From contig CAXAMN010006513.1 in NCBI GenBank assembly GCA_963970005.1, positions 100,530-164,529 of the forward strand: 64,000 nucleotides of DNA, written 5' to 3'. The position numbers were made by a program, and so were the translations under genes. This document shows, in pieces, positions 32,590 through 45,440 of the stretch. Under the pieces are notes generated by a model. The model was not told where the DNA came from. It saw only the letters and a list, made by a program, of their open reading frames with translations, and searched no databases. Within the stretch, counting starts at the first letter, position 1. Each line of letters starts with the position of its first letter. The DNA comes from Durusdinium trenchii (Eukaryota; Sar; Dinophyceae; Suessiales; Symbiodiniaceae).

Positions 32590-35460
32590 CCTACATCTCG
32601 GTGGATGAAAAAAACATGTTCCGCGCAGCAAAACTGCAGCTCTCCCGGCTTTCCAAGCCTCGGCCATTGGCCTCCAGGGTGATGATGCCTTCGTAAGTGG
32701 CCTAGAGATCTTGGTCTCGGATCTGTGGAACGTCCGACGCGGCTTACGTCGCTCATCTCCAACAGACTAGGAAGCTCAGCTCTGAACTCCTCAGGCCATG
32801 GCTGAATCTCTTGAGTGATAATGATTCGATCTGCACTGCATCTGGGCACTCACAGGCTTCTCTCATCCTAGTGTCTCACCCAAAGGAGCCTTCTCTCCAC
32901 TCCACTCCAAACCCGGGTGTTTCACCGGACCGTCTCGCCTCGATCTCCGCGTAGCGCCGCCGCAGCTCCACGGTCTCTGGCCCCCCGGGCCAGACCGGAG
33001 AGCCGCAGAACCACCTGCGAAGGGCTGACCGTGGTTCCCCCGCAGCATCGAGATGGTCAGGTTCGTGGTTGAGAGTGGATGAAGATGATGGGAAGTGGAT
33101 GAAGATGCACAAAAGATGGTCTGTTGGCATATTCCTGGAGCCGTTGGAGACTCCATTTTCTGTTGCACTTGCCGCAATTGCCTCTTGAAGTATTTATATA
33201 GGGGGTTCTTTCACTTGGCTACAGTAATTATCGATCAAAACCTGGACACAAAAAAGACATGACATGGGAGTTAAGTTGACATCTCTGTGATTCTAATCAT
33301 TTTGGTGGGTGAACGTAGGCACCCCTCCAAATCCCTTCCATCCCTTCCGTCCCAAACGCTCCATGTTTCGGCTTCTCTCCCAACGATGCCTGCAACAGCC
33401 GCCAATGCGCAAGTGCCATCGTCTCCAAGTGCTCGGGTTGATGGTGGTGCCACCTCACAGCCGAGTCGGCAATTCTGGACCTGCATTTTCTAGAGAGATC
33501 AGGGAGGTGTTGGGGGATCGTGGATTCAGGATCATCCATGTGCTTAGTCGCAAATGTGGGGGTCCTTCCCCTTGAACAACGGCACCTCGTGCCACTTGAG
33601 ATGCACCGAACTCCGTTCGCCCCACCGAACGCGCGCCTATGGTGAAGGACCGCTCCCGACTGTAGTCCGCCAGCATGGCGTCATGGCGTCATGGCATCAG
33701 GTCGGGGGGGTCGCGATGGACACAGCGAGGAGGTTCGATGCGCGGGGTGACTTTGTGGGTGTGTTTTGGGGTTTGCTCCGCTTCAGGGGGTTGGTCACGT
33801 CCACTTGGGTATAGTTCCTGACAGCCATCTGGCACCGGGGGGCAAGTGCCTTTCACATGTGTCTTCTGCAACAAAGGACGACCCCCAGAAAAAGACCATG
33901 ACATCAAGGAGACGAGCGGCTACACTCTCGAAAGCAAACATATGGACACGAAAATCGAAGCTTCCAAGAGGTTGGGCAAATGATTGGCTCCAACCAAATA
34001 GGTCTGTGAGTCGCAGCCTTTGTGCTGAGTGGCATGGTCTTCTTCATAACCAACCACTACCAAGCTGTGAGAGAGCAGCGAACGGTCGCCCCACCTGGTT
34101 ACACACCACAGGTACCGTCGGAACCTTTCAGGACACAGGACGTCTTTGGGGCCACTCTCCTCTCGTGCCCCAAACCTGGTTGGAACGGTGACCCGCCGTT
34201 CGCATCTCTACACCCCTCTTTGAGGGCTCATGGAAAATGGAACGAAAATGGAGCCATTTTCTGGATGGAATTCCGAAGATTCTTTCGCTGGAATGTAAGA
34301 GGAGTCACTGGTCTCGGATCAAGTCAGACGTCATCTGGTCAATCCAATTCAGGCTCCACACTCCATGCAATCGCTCGACCCCCAAGACCCGCACTGACCC
34401 TGTGGTGCCCCTGTCTGGCAACGGCCGGACACAGCTGGGTGTCCAACTTCCCGGCTGAATGGTTGCCCACCTGGCCACCAGCTGACGCGGAAGGTGGAAA
34501 TAGCTCCCCAACAAACACCATGATTGACTTTACTAAGGGGACGGTTCCAGTCTATGTGATGTGTTCTTGTCCTTGTTCAGCAAGGGATTGTGGCTGGCGA
34601 AAGGAGTCATGGATCTGAAGGGTTTTAGATAAGTGCAAATTTCGTGGGCAAAACCATAAATCTCGCATCTTGAAAAGACTCTGAACAAAAGACAAATCAC
34701 AAATGTATGGTGGAGAATCATGAAGTCATGAAGCTATGAAAATGTGAATGTGTTGTACACATGATTGAAAATGGTCAATCCACTCTGACCTATATAGAAT
34801 TGCGGAGTTAGTGTGTAATCTCATGTTGTGTTTCCTTCTGTACAAAAAACAGTCTCCTTATGGAGCACCCAGGGGCAGTTTCCCTTTTTGTCAACCGTTT
34901 CCAACTGGAGTTGGGTTTGGTCAAGTTGCAAAAGAGGACGCGTGTTGCAGTACAAATGAAGCCGGCCGAAGATGGATCAATTTTGGTCCATAACTATACT
35001 AGCAAAGACCTGATGGCCCTTGTGGTAAGAATATTTGACAGGGTGCGCTGGTCAATGCAGTTGATTGGTGATTACAGTAGTAAGTTCTTGCTGCTGAGCA
35101 CAAGAAATTGATTGATTGATTGATTGATTGGTGTTTTGTATTCAGTTCAGGAAACAACAATGTGAATGAACTAAACACCTCGGATCTGGGAGATGGGCAG
35201 GGCATGCTGTGGTGTGGTATCCAGGTTTTCTATGAACCAACTAGAGCATATGACAGCCACCCACTCCCTCCGCGTTGCGCACCACCAGGACCATGGGCGT
35301 AAAGGGAAAGGCCAGCAAGTCATGCTCGAACGGCTTGCCTGGTGCCAGCTTTGCAAGTCGCTCCAAATGGCGCGAGTGCGTCAGCACCAGCATCCGTGGG
35401 TTTCCGACACCCAAATCGAGGCTTGGCATCCATGGAGCTGCGCAAGGTGTCTCTGTTCGG
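32590..35460 (-). CDS. Cluster of minus-strand exons upstream of the kinase, product unknown
   Basis: Protein-like frames with short gaps: about 35440-35260 (PRMLVLTHSRHLERLAKLAP then FEHDLLAFPFTPMVLVVRN), about 34480-34330 (GKLDTQLCPAVARQGHHRV), 33676-33570 (YSRERSFTIGARSVGRTEFG), about 33470-33320 (WHHHQPEHLETMALAHWRLL), about 33020-32880 (RWFCGSPVWPGGPETVELRR), about 32810-32750 (PWPEEFRAELPSLLEMSD) and about 32700-32610 (YEGIITLEANGRGLESRE). They precede the kinase glycine-loop exon in transcription order, so they may be the kinase's N-terminal region or a separate gene just upstream. No domain recognised. Boundaries are approximate. Confidence 0.5.
35104..35130. repeat. ATTG microsatellite
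   Basis: Six tandem ATTG units. Confidence 0.9.
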
Positions 35461-35956
35461 CCCCCAAAACAACCAACAGTGTCCAAGGTTCTTCTACTCA
35501 TTCTACTCAATGTGCCCAACTGCCGCTTTTCTGTTCCTGCTCTCTGTTAACCTCCCCTAATTACGTGCTTCTGGCCTGGAAGCCGAGCATCCAAGGGCCG
35601 AATGATGGCATCCTGGTGGTGCCAACGCGGCGCATCCACCACTATGGGGTGGGATGTAGGTATACCTAGGTTCGCACCCTTTCGTGAGCAAAGGGGTGAC
35701 CTGTCCTATGATCCATGTCGTCCGGTGTGACCCTTTTTTGACGGATCCAAAGTAGTGTTTCAAGGGAGAGCCTTCTGAGTAGGAAACGCCCATTGATGGC
35801 TCATGATGGCGTGCGAAGAATGCAAAGACCATAAAGCAACGACCTCAAAGATGTGGGTCTGTCATAGGGTCGTGCCTTTTGGGCCCCCCCACCAATGGCT
35901 TTTGCTTGATATTCCACCTTCATAGGGTCGATGTCTCCCAGGGAGAAGGACTCGAT

Positions 35957-36653
35957 TCATCGGTCCTGGAGGAAGGTCACCACCTTGGTGAGCTCGGTCA
36001 TGGGCTCCTCCCGAGTCCGGCACCACGGGGCTGGATGGAACTGAGACTAAAACCATGCTGAAGGCCGTGATTGTGTTGGGAAGGAAGAAGGCTACTTCGC
36101 AAGTCAAGCGAGCTTTGGAGATGAAACCCAAAGTTCTAGTTTACTCTCACTCTAAACGTGGAAGTGGCATCCTTTGGGCTACCAACGAGTCGACGGCAAG
36201 CAATCGATTCCAATGCATATCAATACCTTGACACCTTGAAACTTGCAGCTAGCAAATGGGTTTTGCCTCGTGGAACCCCGCCCTTGGAAGCCCCCTTCCC
36301 GTCCTCCACGGTCTCTCCAGCGGCTAAGTCCTGTCGGAACGGGCGGCAGCTCCGATCCCGTTGGTCGGCGCTTCCCGGCGAACACGTGCCGCGCCTTCAC
36401 GACAAAGGGGCGATGGAGGTTGCGAGCACGTTGGCTCCTGCGAGCACGAGACGCCCCAGACCCCGTCCTCGCGTCCGGGGAGTCCCCCTTTTCGTCCGGG
36501 AGGATCTGAAGCCTTGGTTTCAGCAAATCGCATGGCTGTGCCGTTGGGCAAATCGATGGCTGTTTGGGAGTGGAGGTCAATGAAACGAGTTCCAGGGTTG
36601 TGCGTCTCTTGCATCTCTGACTTGTCCACTTGAAGCCGAAAAGGGAGCTCCAC
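35957..36653 (-). CDS. Small gene or exon pair, product unknown
   Basis: An ATG at 36653 opens MELPFRLQVDKSEMQETHNP then TRFIDLHSQTAIDLPNGTAM. A second frame at about 36500-36330 reads RNLHRPFVVKARHVFAGKRR. Further along, a frame reading PMTELTKVVTFLQDR stops with TGA at 35959-35957. These could be the start, middle and end of a short gene on the minus strand, but the splice joins are not resolved. Confidence 0.35.
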
Positions 36654-36819
36654 GCCCTAGCCTAAGGGTGGTTAGCTCCACTCTTCGATGTTCTGGTCGC
36701 CCAGAGACGCCACCCTCCTCCATCGCCAGAGGAGCCCACCCGCAGAGGCAAAGGTGAGGAGTCCCACGACCTAGTGCGAGTTGGGTTTGGAGGTGGAACT
36801 TACTTGTACGGCCCACTTC

Positions 36820-38390
36820 TCCTCACATCGATGAGGTCCAGAAAGATGATGTTCCTCTAGAACAGGTGGTTGAACCCACGTCCCAGTTGCTGAGCCCCCA
36901 TTCACCCTACTTCCCCACCCTCGAGATTCTCCGAGTGGTCACCTGGCATGGGCGACCTGGGTCAAGCCTCTATTTACCAACGTTTGAATACATGTTTGAC
37001 CATTTGACGGGAGTCGTTGACCATGATGTTCTAGTTCTTTTTTCACAACCCTTACCCAGGTTTTCACTCCCGTGCCAAGACTGATTGATCACTCCGTGTC
37101 CACTGGCCTGTAAAATAGCAGCAAAAAAGAATTGGCTAGATCAGCAGATGCAACTTGCTTGCCTCAATTGCACATGTCGAAAACAAAAAGAAAATAAAAG
37201 GGCACCACCACCTGAGTGGAATCTCTCTGAGGGCCCCCAGCAGTGCCCAAGGCCTCCATGACGGGGGATCCAAAGCACTGGACCATGAGATCTTAAAGAA
37301 ATACCAATTAGTTAAGATGTCTAATGGATCCAAAAACAGGGCCATCTTTCACACAGAACTGGTCTCTTCGCAAACCTTCCCTTCAGCGTTCTGGAAGGTG
37401 AAGAAAAAGAAAGATCGGGCATGAGGAGGCACCGCACTCCTGCGCCCCTTATCGTCTCTTCGATTCCTAAGCTCTTGTACTCAAAAAGAATCAAGGGGAA
37501 CGCCGTGTCAAGGCGCTGTACAGTCTGGTTTGCTCTTTAGGCTTGGTCTATACGGTTCTGTCTCCTATTCCAAATGCCTGGAAACAATCCTGAATCCTGC
37601 TGCGAAGGCAAACCCACCGACTGAATGCAAAAACCCTCCCTGAGTGGAGTCTCCCATCACGGTCCCTGGCGCTCCAACGAGCCCACGTGAGTCCCACGTC
37701 GTGCACCTTCCGATCCTCCTTCAGCTCTTCCCAAGCACGGCTCCTTGGAGACCCGCTGAGGATCCTCTGGGTGGGTCGTCTACAAATCCATCTGTGGAAA
37801 CCATAAGGAGCCCATGAAAACCATGTAGAATTTCGAACTATGTGGAACCATGTGGGTCGTCTTTCCTTTTAAAATGGAACAGGTCGGAACCCATGGGTGG
37901 ATGCATCCCCCCTTTTTTGTGGACCTTAAAGCCTTCGGTTTTGGCCGGTGGCCTTATGTGGAGGCATCAAAGAACGGATCCACATGATGGAACCAGTGAA
38001 ATTGGAGGAATTCCTTCGATTAGGCAGTGTTTCCATTTTGGAATCACCGTGTATGGGTGAATGGATCAACACATGATCAAACGGTTCCATCGAACTCTCG
38101 CGGTTCCCTACGTTGGTGGGAGTTCCTCTGCTGTTGCACAATCAAATCATGCTGCCAAGAGCTCCAAGACCCAACTGACTCCGGCAACTCAGGCGACCAG
38201 ACATCTCTGGCCAGCTCATGGGGACAGCCATGTAAACACACGCACGAAAGCAGCGCAGCCAGATCTACGAAGTTCACATTCACTTGTGGAACATGGCGCC
38301 TCAGAAATCGCCCCCCATCTCCAAAAATCCTCAGAAAGCTGCTTGGCTTGGGATCAACTTATTTGGTCGGTCTGACTGGATTTGGATTAG
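36820..38390. other. Stretch mostly without recognised genes
   Basis: About 1.6 kb. One possible short minus-strand exon near 37270-37220 (GSPVMEALGTAGGPQRDSTQ followed by GTGGTG). Nothing else persuasive. Confidence 0.35.
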
Positions 38391-38455
38391 GTCCTTAGGT
38401 CGAGTGGAGTCGTCCTAGGTCCTTAGGTCCTTAGGTCCTTAGGTTGGTCCTTCGG
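38391..38455. repeat. Tandem GTCCTTAG repeat
   Basis: Several copies of AGGTCCTTAG, the middle ones in perfect head-to-tail order. Low-complexity array with no coding meaning. Confidence 0.8.
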
Positions 38456-39052
38456 TTTCCCCGAAATCGGCACCCGAAGAGGGAAAGCATCCTTTGGGCA
38501 AACCATGCCTTTGTGGGGAAGACCGTGAAGAGCATATTCACCACCTGATGAAGGAATCAAGGCCTATCCAAACAGACGTCTATAATGACTCGTACATGTC
38601 TGTGTTTCATGCTGCACATCGAGTCAACATTGATTCGTCAAGTTCGATTGCCGTGTCTCACCGGGTGTCTGCTTTGTGCGACAGCGATCCGCCCCTCGAG
38701 CCGTGAGCACCGCGAGCGAGAATGGAAGCGTTATGTGGTACACCCGCCTCTCCAAATGAAACGTCTGAGTTCAAACATATCAAAGTTCGAGACCCTTCAC
38801 AGCATGTTTCACTACATGTCACTACTACAGTTCATTTGATGAAAATTCAACCTCTGATATTCAGCACCCCTCCCTTGGATGAAAACGGACGTTGAAGAAA
38901 CCCGCAGAACTGGCGGAAGAAACAACGTCAGAATTGTCCAGCCAAGATGGTCCAGATTACAACTTCGGAAATGGGGATGTGGTGGCAATACCAGTGCCAT
39001 AGATTTGGGCGGGTTACAAACATTTGTTGTAACGGTGGTGTGAAAGTTCATC

Positions 39053-40054
39053 TCAGGATCTTTGGGGCAAATTGCCATAAACAGAAAACTCTTGTGGCGA
39101 CACCAGCCACCAACAGCCTGATGAATTGTGTGGAACACAGTGGCCCGGGAGCCGCTGTGGTGGCAAAGCTAGCAAGAAGCCTGATGGTTGAGTTCCTTCT
39201 CCCCTGACAAGCTCTTTGATCGCTCTTTGCACCAGCAGTTGGCCGGATGCCAATGACTTTGCAAAGTCTTGTTTCTGCCGGAGCAAAATGTGGAAAGAGG
39301 TGTCTAATGCAAGGGGGTACAAAAAGACTTTCCACCTGATTCATCCAGGCCAGAGCTCTAGGACAAGTTGACAGCACCGTACTCGATGATGCCCCACTGC
39401 CCCACCAAATTTAACAATAAAGTGCTACTGTCAACAAAAATGAGTAGGAACATTGTTTAACATCCTATCCTCAAACTGACCCCAATATCAGACCCCCTAT
39501 CTACTTCTGGACACCTGGGCATCACTAAGCCCAGATGGATCACCTGCAGGTGGCACGCAGCTCCGCTGCTTTGCAGTCGAGAACTCGCCGCGCGAGTTAC
39601 GGCATCCTTCGCGCGAAACGGACGTCTGCTGAGCAGCATCTTCGCCGGCCAGCGGATGCCAAGGGAGTGATGGAATTAGGATTGTGTCAACCATTGGTGC
39701 ATATGGGTGCATTAAAGTTGGGAGACAAACCATTGGTTGACCCTCTTTCCAGAAAGGGAATAGACCATGGGTTGGAGGTCTCCGTATTAAAATACACACC
39801 CATATCAAAGACTAATTTTGCTAATGAGTTCGTGCCTTCAGCCAATCCCCTTTTCATCGCCCCAAGGATGGGTTGAGCCCCCACAGGCTTTGAGCCATCA
39901 GAAGAAGGGGGCATGAGTCATAGACAACTTGTGCGGCAACTTTGGCCGTGAATTCGTTGAAAACGTGGAAACAGTCACGTTGGGCCAGTCGACTGAGGTC
40001 GAACCAGGTAGGTCGGTCCTCCTGTCCGCGGCTGTCCGCACTTGGGTTCCTCAA
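39053..40054 (-). CDS. Minus-strand exons of unknown product
   Basis: Frames with protein character: about 40040-39890 (RPTWFDLSRLAQRDCFHVFN then EFTAKVAAQVVYDSC), about 39655-39540 (LLSRRPFRAKDAVTRAASSR, ending CAG|GTGATC) and about 39320-39190 (LDTSFHILLRQKQDFAKSLA then QLLVQRAIKELVRGEG). Grouping is by strand and closeness only. No family recognised. Confidence 0.4.
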
Positions 40055-40059
40055 GTCTT

Positions 40060-40900
40060 AACTGACTGAAGTCTCATAGTTGGACCTGCTCCAGCCCTGC
40101 AAACGAGAATCATCATGGTCATCCTGGGTCTGATAAAGGGGATTACGGGCATAATAAGATGATGGACGGATCATTTGCCTTGTTGGTAGGTTCTAGCAGA
40201 CTACGAGTGCTCCACTGTCAGTAGTCCTACTGACGGAAAGCTACTGAAAGCAAAAGCTTCAGCACAACAGTTGAGGGGCACACCAGATTTCCAGGGTATG
40301 CCTTGAGAGTGAACTACAGTCGAGACCCCAAATAAGCCATTAAATGCCACTGGGCAAATCACCACTCATCATCTGGATAGTTGGACCACTGAATGATAAG
40401 GCTCTCCAAACTCAAAGTCCGGGCCACGTCCCTTTGACGCACCACGCTCGTCCGATGGACGACCGTCGCGTCCCTTTGACGACCGTCATCTGCCCAACGA
40501 GATCACCATCCGACTTGGGAGACCCTTCGACGAGAGCGCTCGCCTGGCTCGAGGGACGCATTCGGCGCGAAGAGCGCTCGTCCCCAAACGTCTCAGACGA
40601 GAATCGACCGGCTCAAAGGAAACCTTTCACTTTTCCAGGCAAGCTTCGGCTGATAGGCGGCCAACGCTATTAGGTTGGAGGCTGGAGGCTATTGCTATTT
40701 ACGAGATCTCAATCAGTGCTAGGATCGTGCTAAGTACTTTCCACTCCGATGGGTGAACATTACAAACACCGATTCCGCTTCAGGAGATTGGACCTGGCGA
40801 TCTTTTGAAAGGTCTTGCTTGAGGCAGGCGGCAACTTGTGAGTAAATGTTCTCATTCAGAAAGGCCATCCATACATTATCATAATGCATATAATGCCAAC
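40060..40900. other. Stretch without a recognised gene
   Basis: Contains repeated CGTC-CCTTTGACG words at 40430-40490 and, at 40672-40705, a degenerate copy of the GGTTGGAGGC dispersed repeat. No convincing exon. Confidence 0.4.
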
Positions 40901-40914
40901 AACCCTCAATAGAA

Positions 40915-40960
40915 AAAGGAGGCCATCGCTATGAGGTTGGAGGCACCCGTCACTAATGCA
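40915..40960 (+). repeat. Degenerate GGTTGGAGGC dispersed repeat
   Basis: Contains GGAGGCCATCGCTATGAGGT, related to the 4.44 kb copy. Confidence 0.65.
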
Positions 40961-41409
40961 CCTAGGACAAGGTCGACGAAAAAAGAACAAAAACCTTCAA
41001 CAAAAACTGCACTTCTTATACTCCTTTCACTCTCCCCGATGTCTCTACCCTGTGGCCCGCTGACGCCTGGCCCCCGGCCGAGCCGCCGGCTCGCCGGCGC
41101 CTCGGTCACACCGCGGGCAGCCGGGTCACAGAATGGGGGCGACTCGAACGACGTGGCGACCGTCATGTCCTCTGTGTCTGTGCAAAGCCGTGGTTTCGAT
41201 CGGTTCTAGCTTCTCACCCATGACCGTGGTCATTCGAGGATTGAAACCTCGACCCTTGGCCGGCCCCCCATGGCCGTAGATACACAGATCGAATGAAGCG
41301 TGGATATTTAACTGGAGTTGACAGACACACATCCGAGTTCACTCGGCAGTGCTGTAGAAAGCATCTGAGCAAGGAAAAGAGGCCAATGTCAAGAGATCTC
41401 GACTAAGTC

Positions 41410-43000
41410 TCATGGGTTGAGTAGCTCTATTTCGGGGTTCAGCACCTTGCAAAACATTGACTGAGGACAACAGGAACCGACAGGCTTCCGTACACACTGT
41501 TGTGCGCTTGGTGCTCGCACGCTTTGCGCAAATTTGCCCAACCGGCCGTGGAGGTTCCGACGCACCTCAGCGGGGGTGGACAGAGGTGAAGCTACTAGTA
41601 GCAAGAAGCTGCTAAGTAGCAAGGTGCATCGCTACTAGCAGCAAGGACGCACAGTAATGTATGCATCTTACATGAAGTATCCAAAGGTTCTCACAACTAG
41701 CCCGTTGACTCAGTCGATGTGATCTCTTGCTATCCACGTTGTCCAGGCCGCTTGGCTCGGTTTTTCCACCGAAAAACGAAGAGTTTGCTCAACAGCCCTG
41801 AAACGAGAGCCCCTTGCAGCTCCCGACGCGTTGGAGCCGCAAGGCTTCCTTGAACTCTTTCACATGCAGATCGTACCTCAGAGGGGGCTCGGGACCTTGA
41901 GACAGTCCCTCCCCTAGCTCCTCCAATCAGGCGTTGCGAGGAACCACCATGGCAGGCTGGCATGACTGAAGAACTCACTGCACTCTCCACGATGCACTTC
42001 AACCATCTTCAACCTAGGAATTGATGCCTGGTGGAGGAAGAAGCGTTGCTCAACGCCAGGATGAGGAATCGGTGGGAGCCCTTACTTACCTCTGGCATTT
42101 GGCCGGTTTCGCTCTCTTCAGATTGGACTCCTAGAGGTCAAGTCACGTCCAAACTTGGCACCTGGTTAGACCAAAAAGTGAGAAAGAGAAAGGCGACTCA
42201 TGCTCATTCATGTTCATGGTCCACTCACATCTAGAAACTCCATCCATGGATTTCTGCATGCAAGTGGGAGGAGTTCTGGAGCTCGCTTTGGAGACTCCCA
42301 ACATGTTTGGACGACTCCGATGACCCGTGCGGATGTCGTGCCAGGAACATGCCGCCAAAGGGCTCATCGAAGTCCGTGCAGGGCAAGAATGGCCTCGCAA
42401 CAAAAAACACAAAAAATGAAAATAAAATAGAAATAAACCGTTGCAATGGACCTGTATCTACATAGTATTGGAATAGGGAGACCTCCCATATCGACCTCTT
42501 GGAAGAAGGAAAATCGACCCCAAAAGCCGCCTGTAGCTACCAGCTACCACTTGTCATGGTCTACAGTCTACACACCTACTGTGCGATCCAACGAAGCGGG
42601 AGACCAAATAGAATGAGCTGGTGAAGCTGCTCGCAAGAGAGTCGGCCTCTCACCCTGTGGCTGCTCAAGTGTCTTGGGGGGGACTGCATACGTCATAAAG
42701 TAACTACATCTTCGATCAGAGGTCCACCCGGAGCAATCCAGGTTCCACGGCAATGGGCTTTCGACTGCAAAAAGGCATTTCTCTTGGAGAAACTGCCTCT
42801 CTCTCAACCAATCTGAAGAGAGGACTTCTTCTTTGAAGACCAATCTTCTCATGACCTCCCCTGCCGGTCCACCGGCCTGTAGCCTCCAGGCAAGCGTCGC
42901 ACATCCAGAGTCCTGGCGAGTGAGTTCGCCAAGGGTCCCCCACAAGCCTGCTCACCAATTCAACAAAGGAAGAGGAAGAAGCCTGGTCATTGACCTTCAT
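41410..43000 (-). CDS. Minus-strand exons of unknown product
   Basis: A 126-codon open frame at 42945-42568 reads GEVMRRLVFKEEVLSSDWLR, CLFAVESPLPWNLDCSGW and FMTYAVPPKTLEQ. Upstream, about 43000-42910, an overlapping frame reads MKVNDQASSSSFVELVSRLV. Downstream, about 41885-41800 reads HVKEFKEALRLQRVGSCKG and about 41580-41440 reads TPAEVRRNLHGRLGKFAQSV. These look like exons of one or two genes. No family recognised. Confidence 0.4.
41588..41652 (+). repeat. CTACTAG-type dispersed repeat
   Basis: Three CTACTAG/CTAAGTAG-AGCAAG units, including TCGCTACTAGCAGCAAGGAC. Confidence 0.85.
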
Positions 43001-43999
43001 AGCTTCAAGAAAAATGCCCTTCCATCAAGGGCAAAGAAAGCAGGTGCCACGCAAAGCAAGCGTGAGTGTGCCTGGCAAAGAGACCGCCCCCACTCTCCAT
43101 GTAGAGGAAAGGCTCCTGGAAAAGAAAAACAAAATGCTACGAGCGCATACGAGCGCTCCGGGTGCAAGGCATCACATGCGGCACATACAGATCTGTTCTG
43201 CACTCCTTTTGAAGTTTTGGGTTCTGGTCTTCAAAAGGACAAACCTCACAAGGATGGCTGCAGTTCTTTCTTCCTGGATGAGAGCCCCAGCAGGGCTGGC
43301 CTGTTTAAGAGCCTCGGTCAACCCACCCAAAAAAGAGGGTGTGGTACCAGCCAAGGACCGATCGTTTTTATTGGAGGAGGGCTTGGTGTTGGAGACGTGA
43401 AAAGTGAGTTGCGTCGCAAAGCCGGCGTGAAAACTGTAGTCCAAAATACATTGCAAACAAGTTACATTAATTGTGAAGCGGGAAAAAAAAAATTGAAGAA
43501 ATTTTACCAATTCTAACTCCATATTTGTACTACCTACCGGCCCGTCCATTGGTTTCATTGATAAAATGTACAATCCCCTGATCCCCCTTTGCGAAACACC
43601 CCACCCTGGCCTGACACCCTCTATCCCCAGCCTCCGGCACTTCACCTCCCTCGATGGCCTCAGTTCAGCTGCAAAGAGCTGGATTCTCCTGCTAATGTTC
43701 TTCAAAACTCCACTAATGGTCTCTCCTGATGGGATTCTCTCTCGATGGCCTCTGTTCTAAGAATCTGAAAAAAGAAAACACTTGTTACTTAGCGATGCCC
43801 TTTGTCTCCCTTCAGTAGAACCGCCCATGTTCCCGAGAGAACTCACCGAGGCCAGGGACCCCAAGGGCCAGCGCCATCCGTGTGGAGTGAAAGGATGGGC
43901 TGAACCTGGCCGTCGAGGCGGTGAAATCGTGACTTGACAAAGTGGACATGAGTGAATCATGAATCCAAGGAGACCTTACTGTAAGTGATCTTAGATGAT

Positions 44000-44042
44000 A
44001 GTTGTATATACCTATAATCCATATATATATATATATACAGGT
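44000..44042. repeat. AT microsatellite
   Basis: TA repeat of about 22 bases in an AT-rich context. Confidence 0.85.
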
Positions 44043-44715
44043 GACATTGATTGATGTGGAGACTGTGAAGGTATGAGCCACTTGGTGGACTTAGTGACTG
44101 CTACATGTGATGGATGCCATGAGGTTGCTGTTAACCCCCCCACCCCGACTGCTCAGCACCACCCCATGGCTCGTTGGGGCACCCCACCCACCGGTGAAAA
44201 GGCTGCTGGTGCCGCTGGTCGGACCCGATTTGGTGCGACGCTCAAAGCCTGAGTTCGAGGCTCTTGCGATGAGATGCAAAAGGGGGTTCCTCGTACTCTT
44301 CAGAAGATTCAATATAAAAAAGAAGATTCTCCCGCAGAAAAGGGGAGAGTTGAAACCCTCTTTTTTACGGTGCGCACTTCGACAAAGTCCCACCAAGAAG
44401 AAAACAAAGAATACCGTCTTCCACGAGTCCTGTGTTCCAAAAGCATCTCTCCAACCCGCACAAAAAAGCCGAACTGGTTCGCCTCTAAACCACGATCGCC
44501 TCCGAACCGGTTCGCCACCGAGCGGCGGTGAGCATCCACCGGTCCGTGGCTCCTCTCGAAGCCTGAGAGGCCCATGACGAACGCGGCCCGTTGCGGGCCT
44601 CGCCCCGTGCGGGGAACACGGACATGCAGCGGCGAAGCGCGGATTAAAGGGAAGCTTCAAAGAATACATATGATGCGTGTACTTGTTTGAATAAACTAGT
44701 TTCAAAAGATTCACA

Positions 44716-45084
44716 ATGTTCACAAATATGTATATATATATATACATTTATATACTGTATTCAGTATTCACCCAGAATCACTTCTTCCTACGGGTAGTTC
44801 CCGGGATACCGGAGATTCGGATTTGGAAGACTGCTTGCACTGGTAGTGAGCCTGTCGTTGAGGAATCTGATGTTTCGACTTCAAACCAATGCGACTCCTT
44901 CGTGATCTCGCACAGCTTTTGGCATGGCGCGGCTGAGAGAGATATTGATGGCCAGCACCTCTATGTCGAGAGCCTCGCTTCAGGACCTTTCTGGGCGTGT
45001 CTTATTGACATGAGCCCCTCATCGAAGCTGCGCTCCCAAGGATTTGAAGGAAGCTTTTCGCTTCACACGTGGATCTTCTCGTAG
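44716..45084 (+). CDS. Plus-strand open frame, origin unknown
   Basis: Open for 122 codons, starting inside an AT microsatellite, so the first 20 or so residues are not meaningful. The rest (ACTGSEPVVEESDVSTSNQC, FWHGAAERDIDGQHLYVESL) is protein-like and does not mirror a good minus-strand exon. It could be a fragment of a mobile element or of a plus-strand gene. No domain recognised. Confidence 0.3.
   Translation: MFTNMYIYIYIYILYSVFTQNHFFLRVVPGIPEIRIWKTACTGSEPVVEESDVSTSNQCDSFVISHSFWHGAAERDIDGQHLYVESLASGPFWACLIDMSPSSKLRSQGFEGSFSLHTWIFS
44726..44775. repeat. AT microsatellite with TATACTGTATTCAGTA
   Basis: TA repeat followed by a near-palindromic TATACTGTATTCAGTA, like the tracts at 25.4, 31.9 and 46.8 kb. 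Confidence 0.8.
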
Positions 45085-45440
45085 ATACACGAGCTCTGGT
45101 GACTGACCCGGAAGCTGCCTCGGTCCAAGCACCAAGTGTTTACAGGGCTGAGAGGTGGTCTGAAAGGATATCCTTCCATTTGCCACCCAAGATCTTGATA
45201 GTTAGGGAAGTGGGAGCTGGGAAGTTCGGATCGTGGTCAAGACCCCGTTCGGAAGTCAGAAGAGCCACGTAGGAGGCGACCAGGCGCATCAATGAATGTA
45301 AGGCTGATACATCCCAGGTGCGTCCTGTCTGGGTGTCCTGGCCGGAGATCCTTGAGTCTTAGTAGATCTTAGTCCAGGCAGGACATCCCTTTGGATGCCC
45401 TGATTCGGTTCCTCCCATTCGCCCCCAAATAGTTCACACG

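Noticed and set aside
41230-41255. GAGGTTTCAATCCTC resembling a tRNA T arm
   Set aside because: No A box or acceptor stem at proper spacing.
44107-44577. Plus-strand frame with PPVKRLLVPLVGPDLVRRSK
   Set aside because: It looked protein-like over 40 residues, but the rest is low-quality and both strands are open here, so no strand can be supported.
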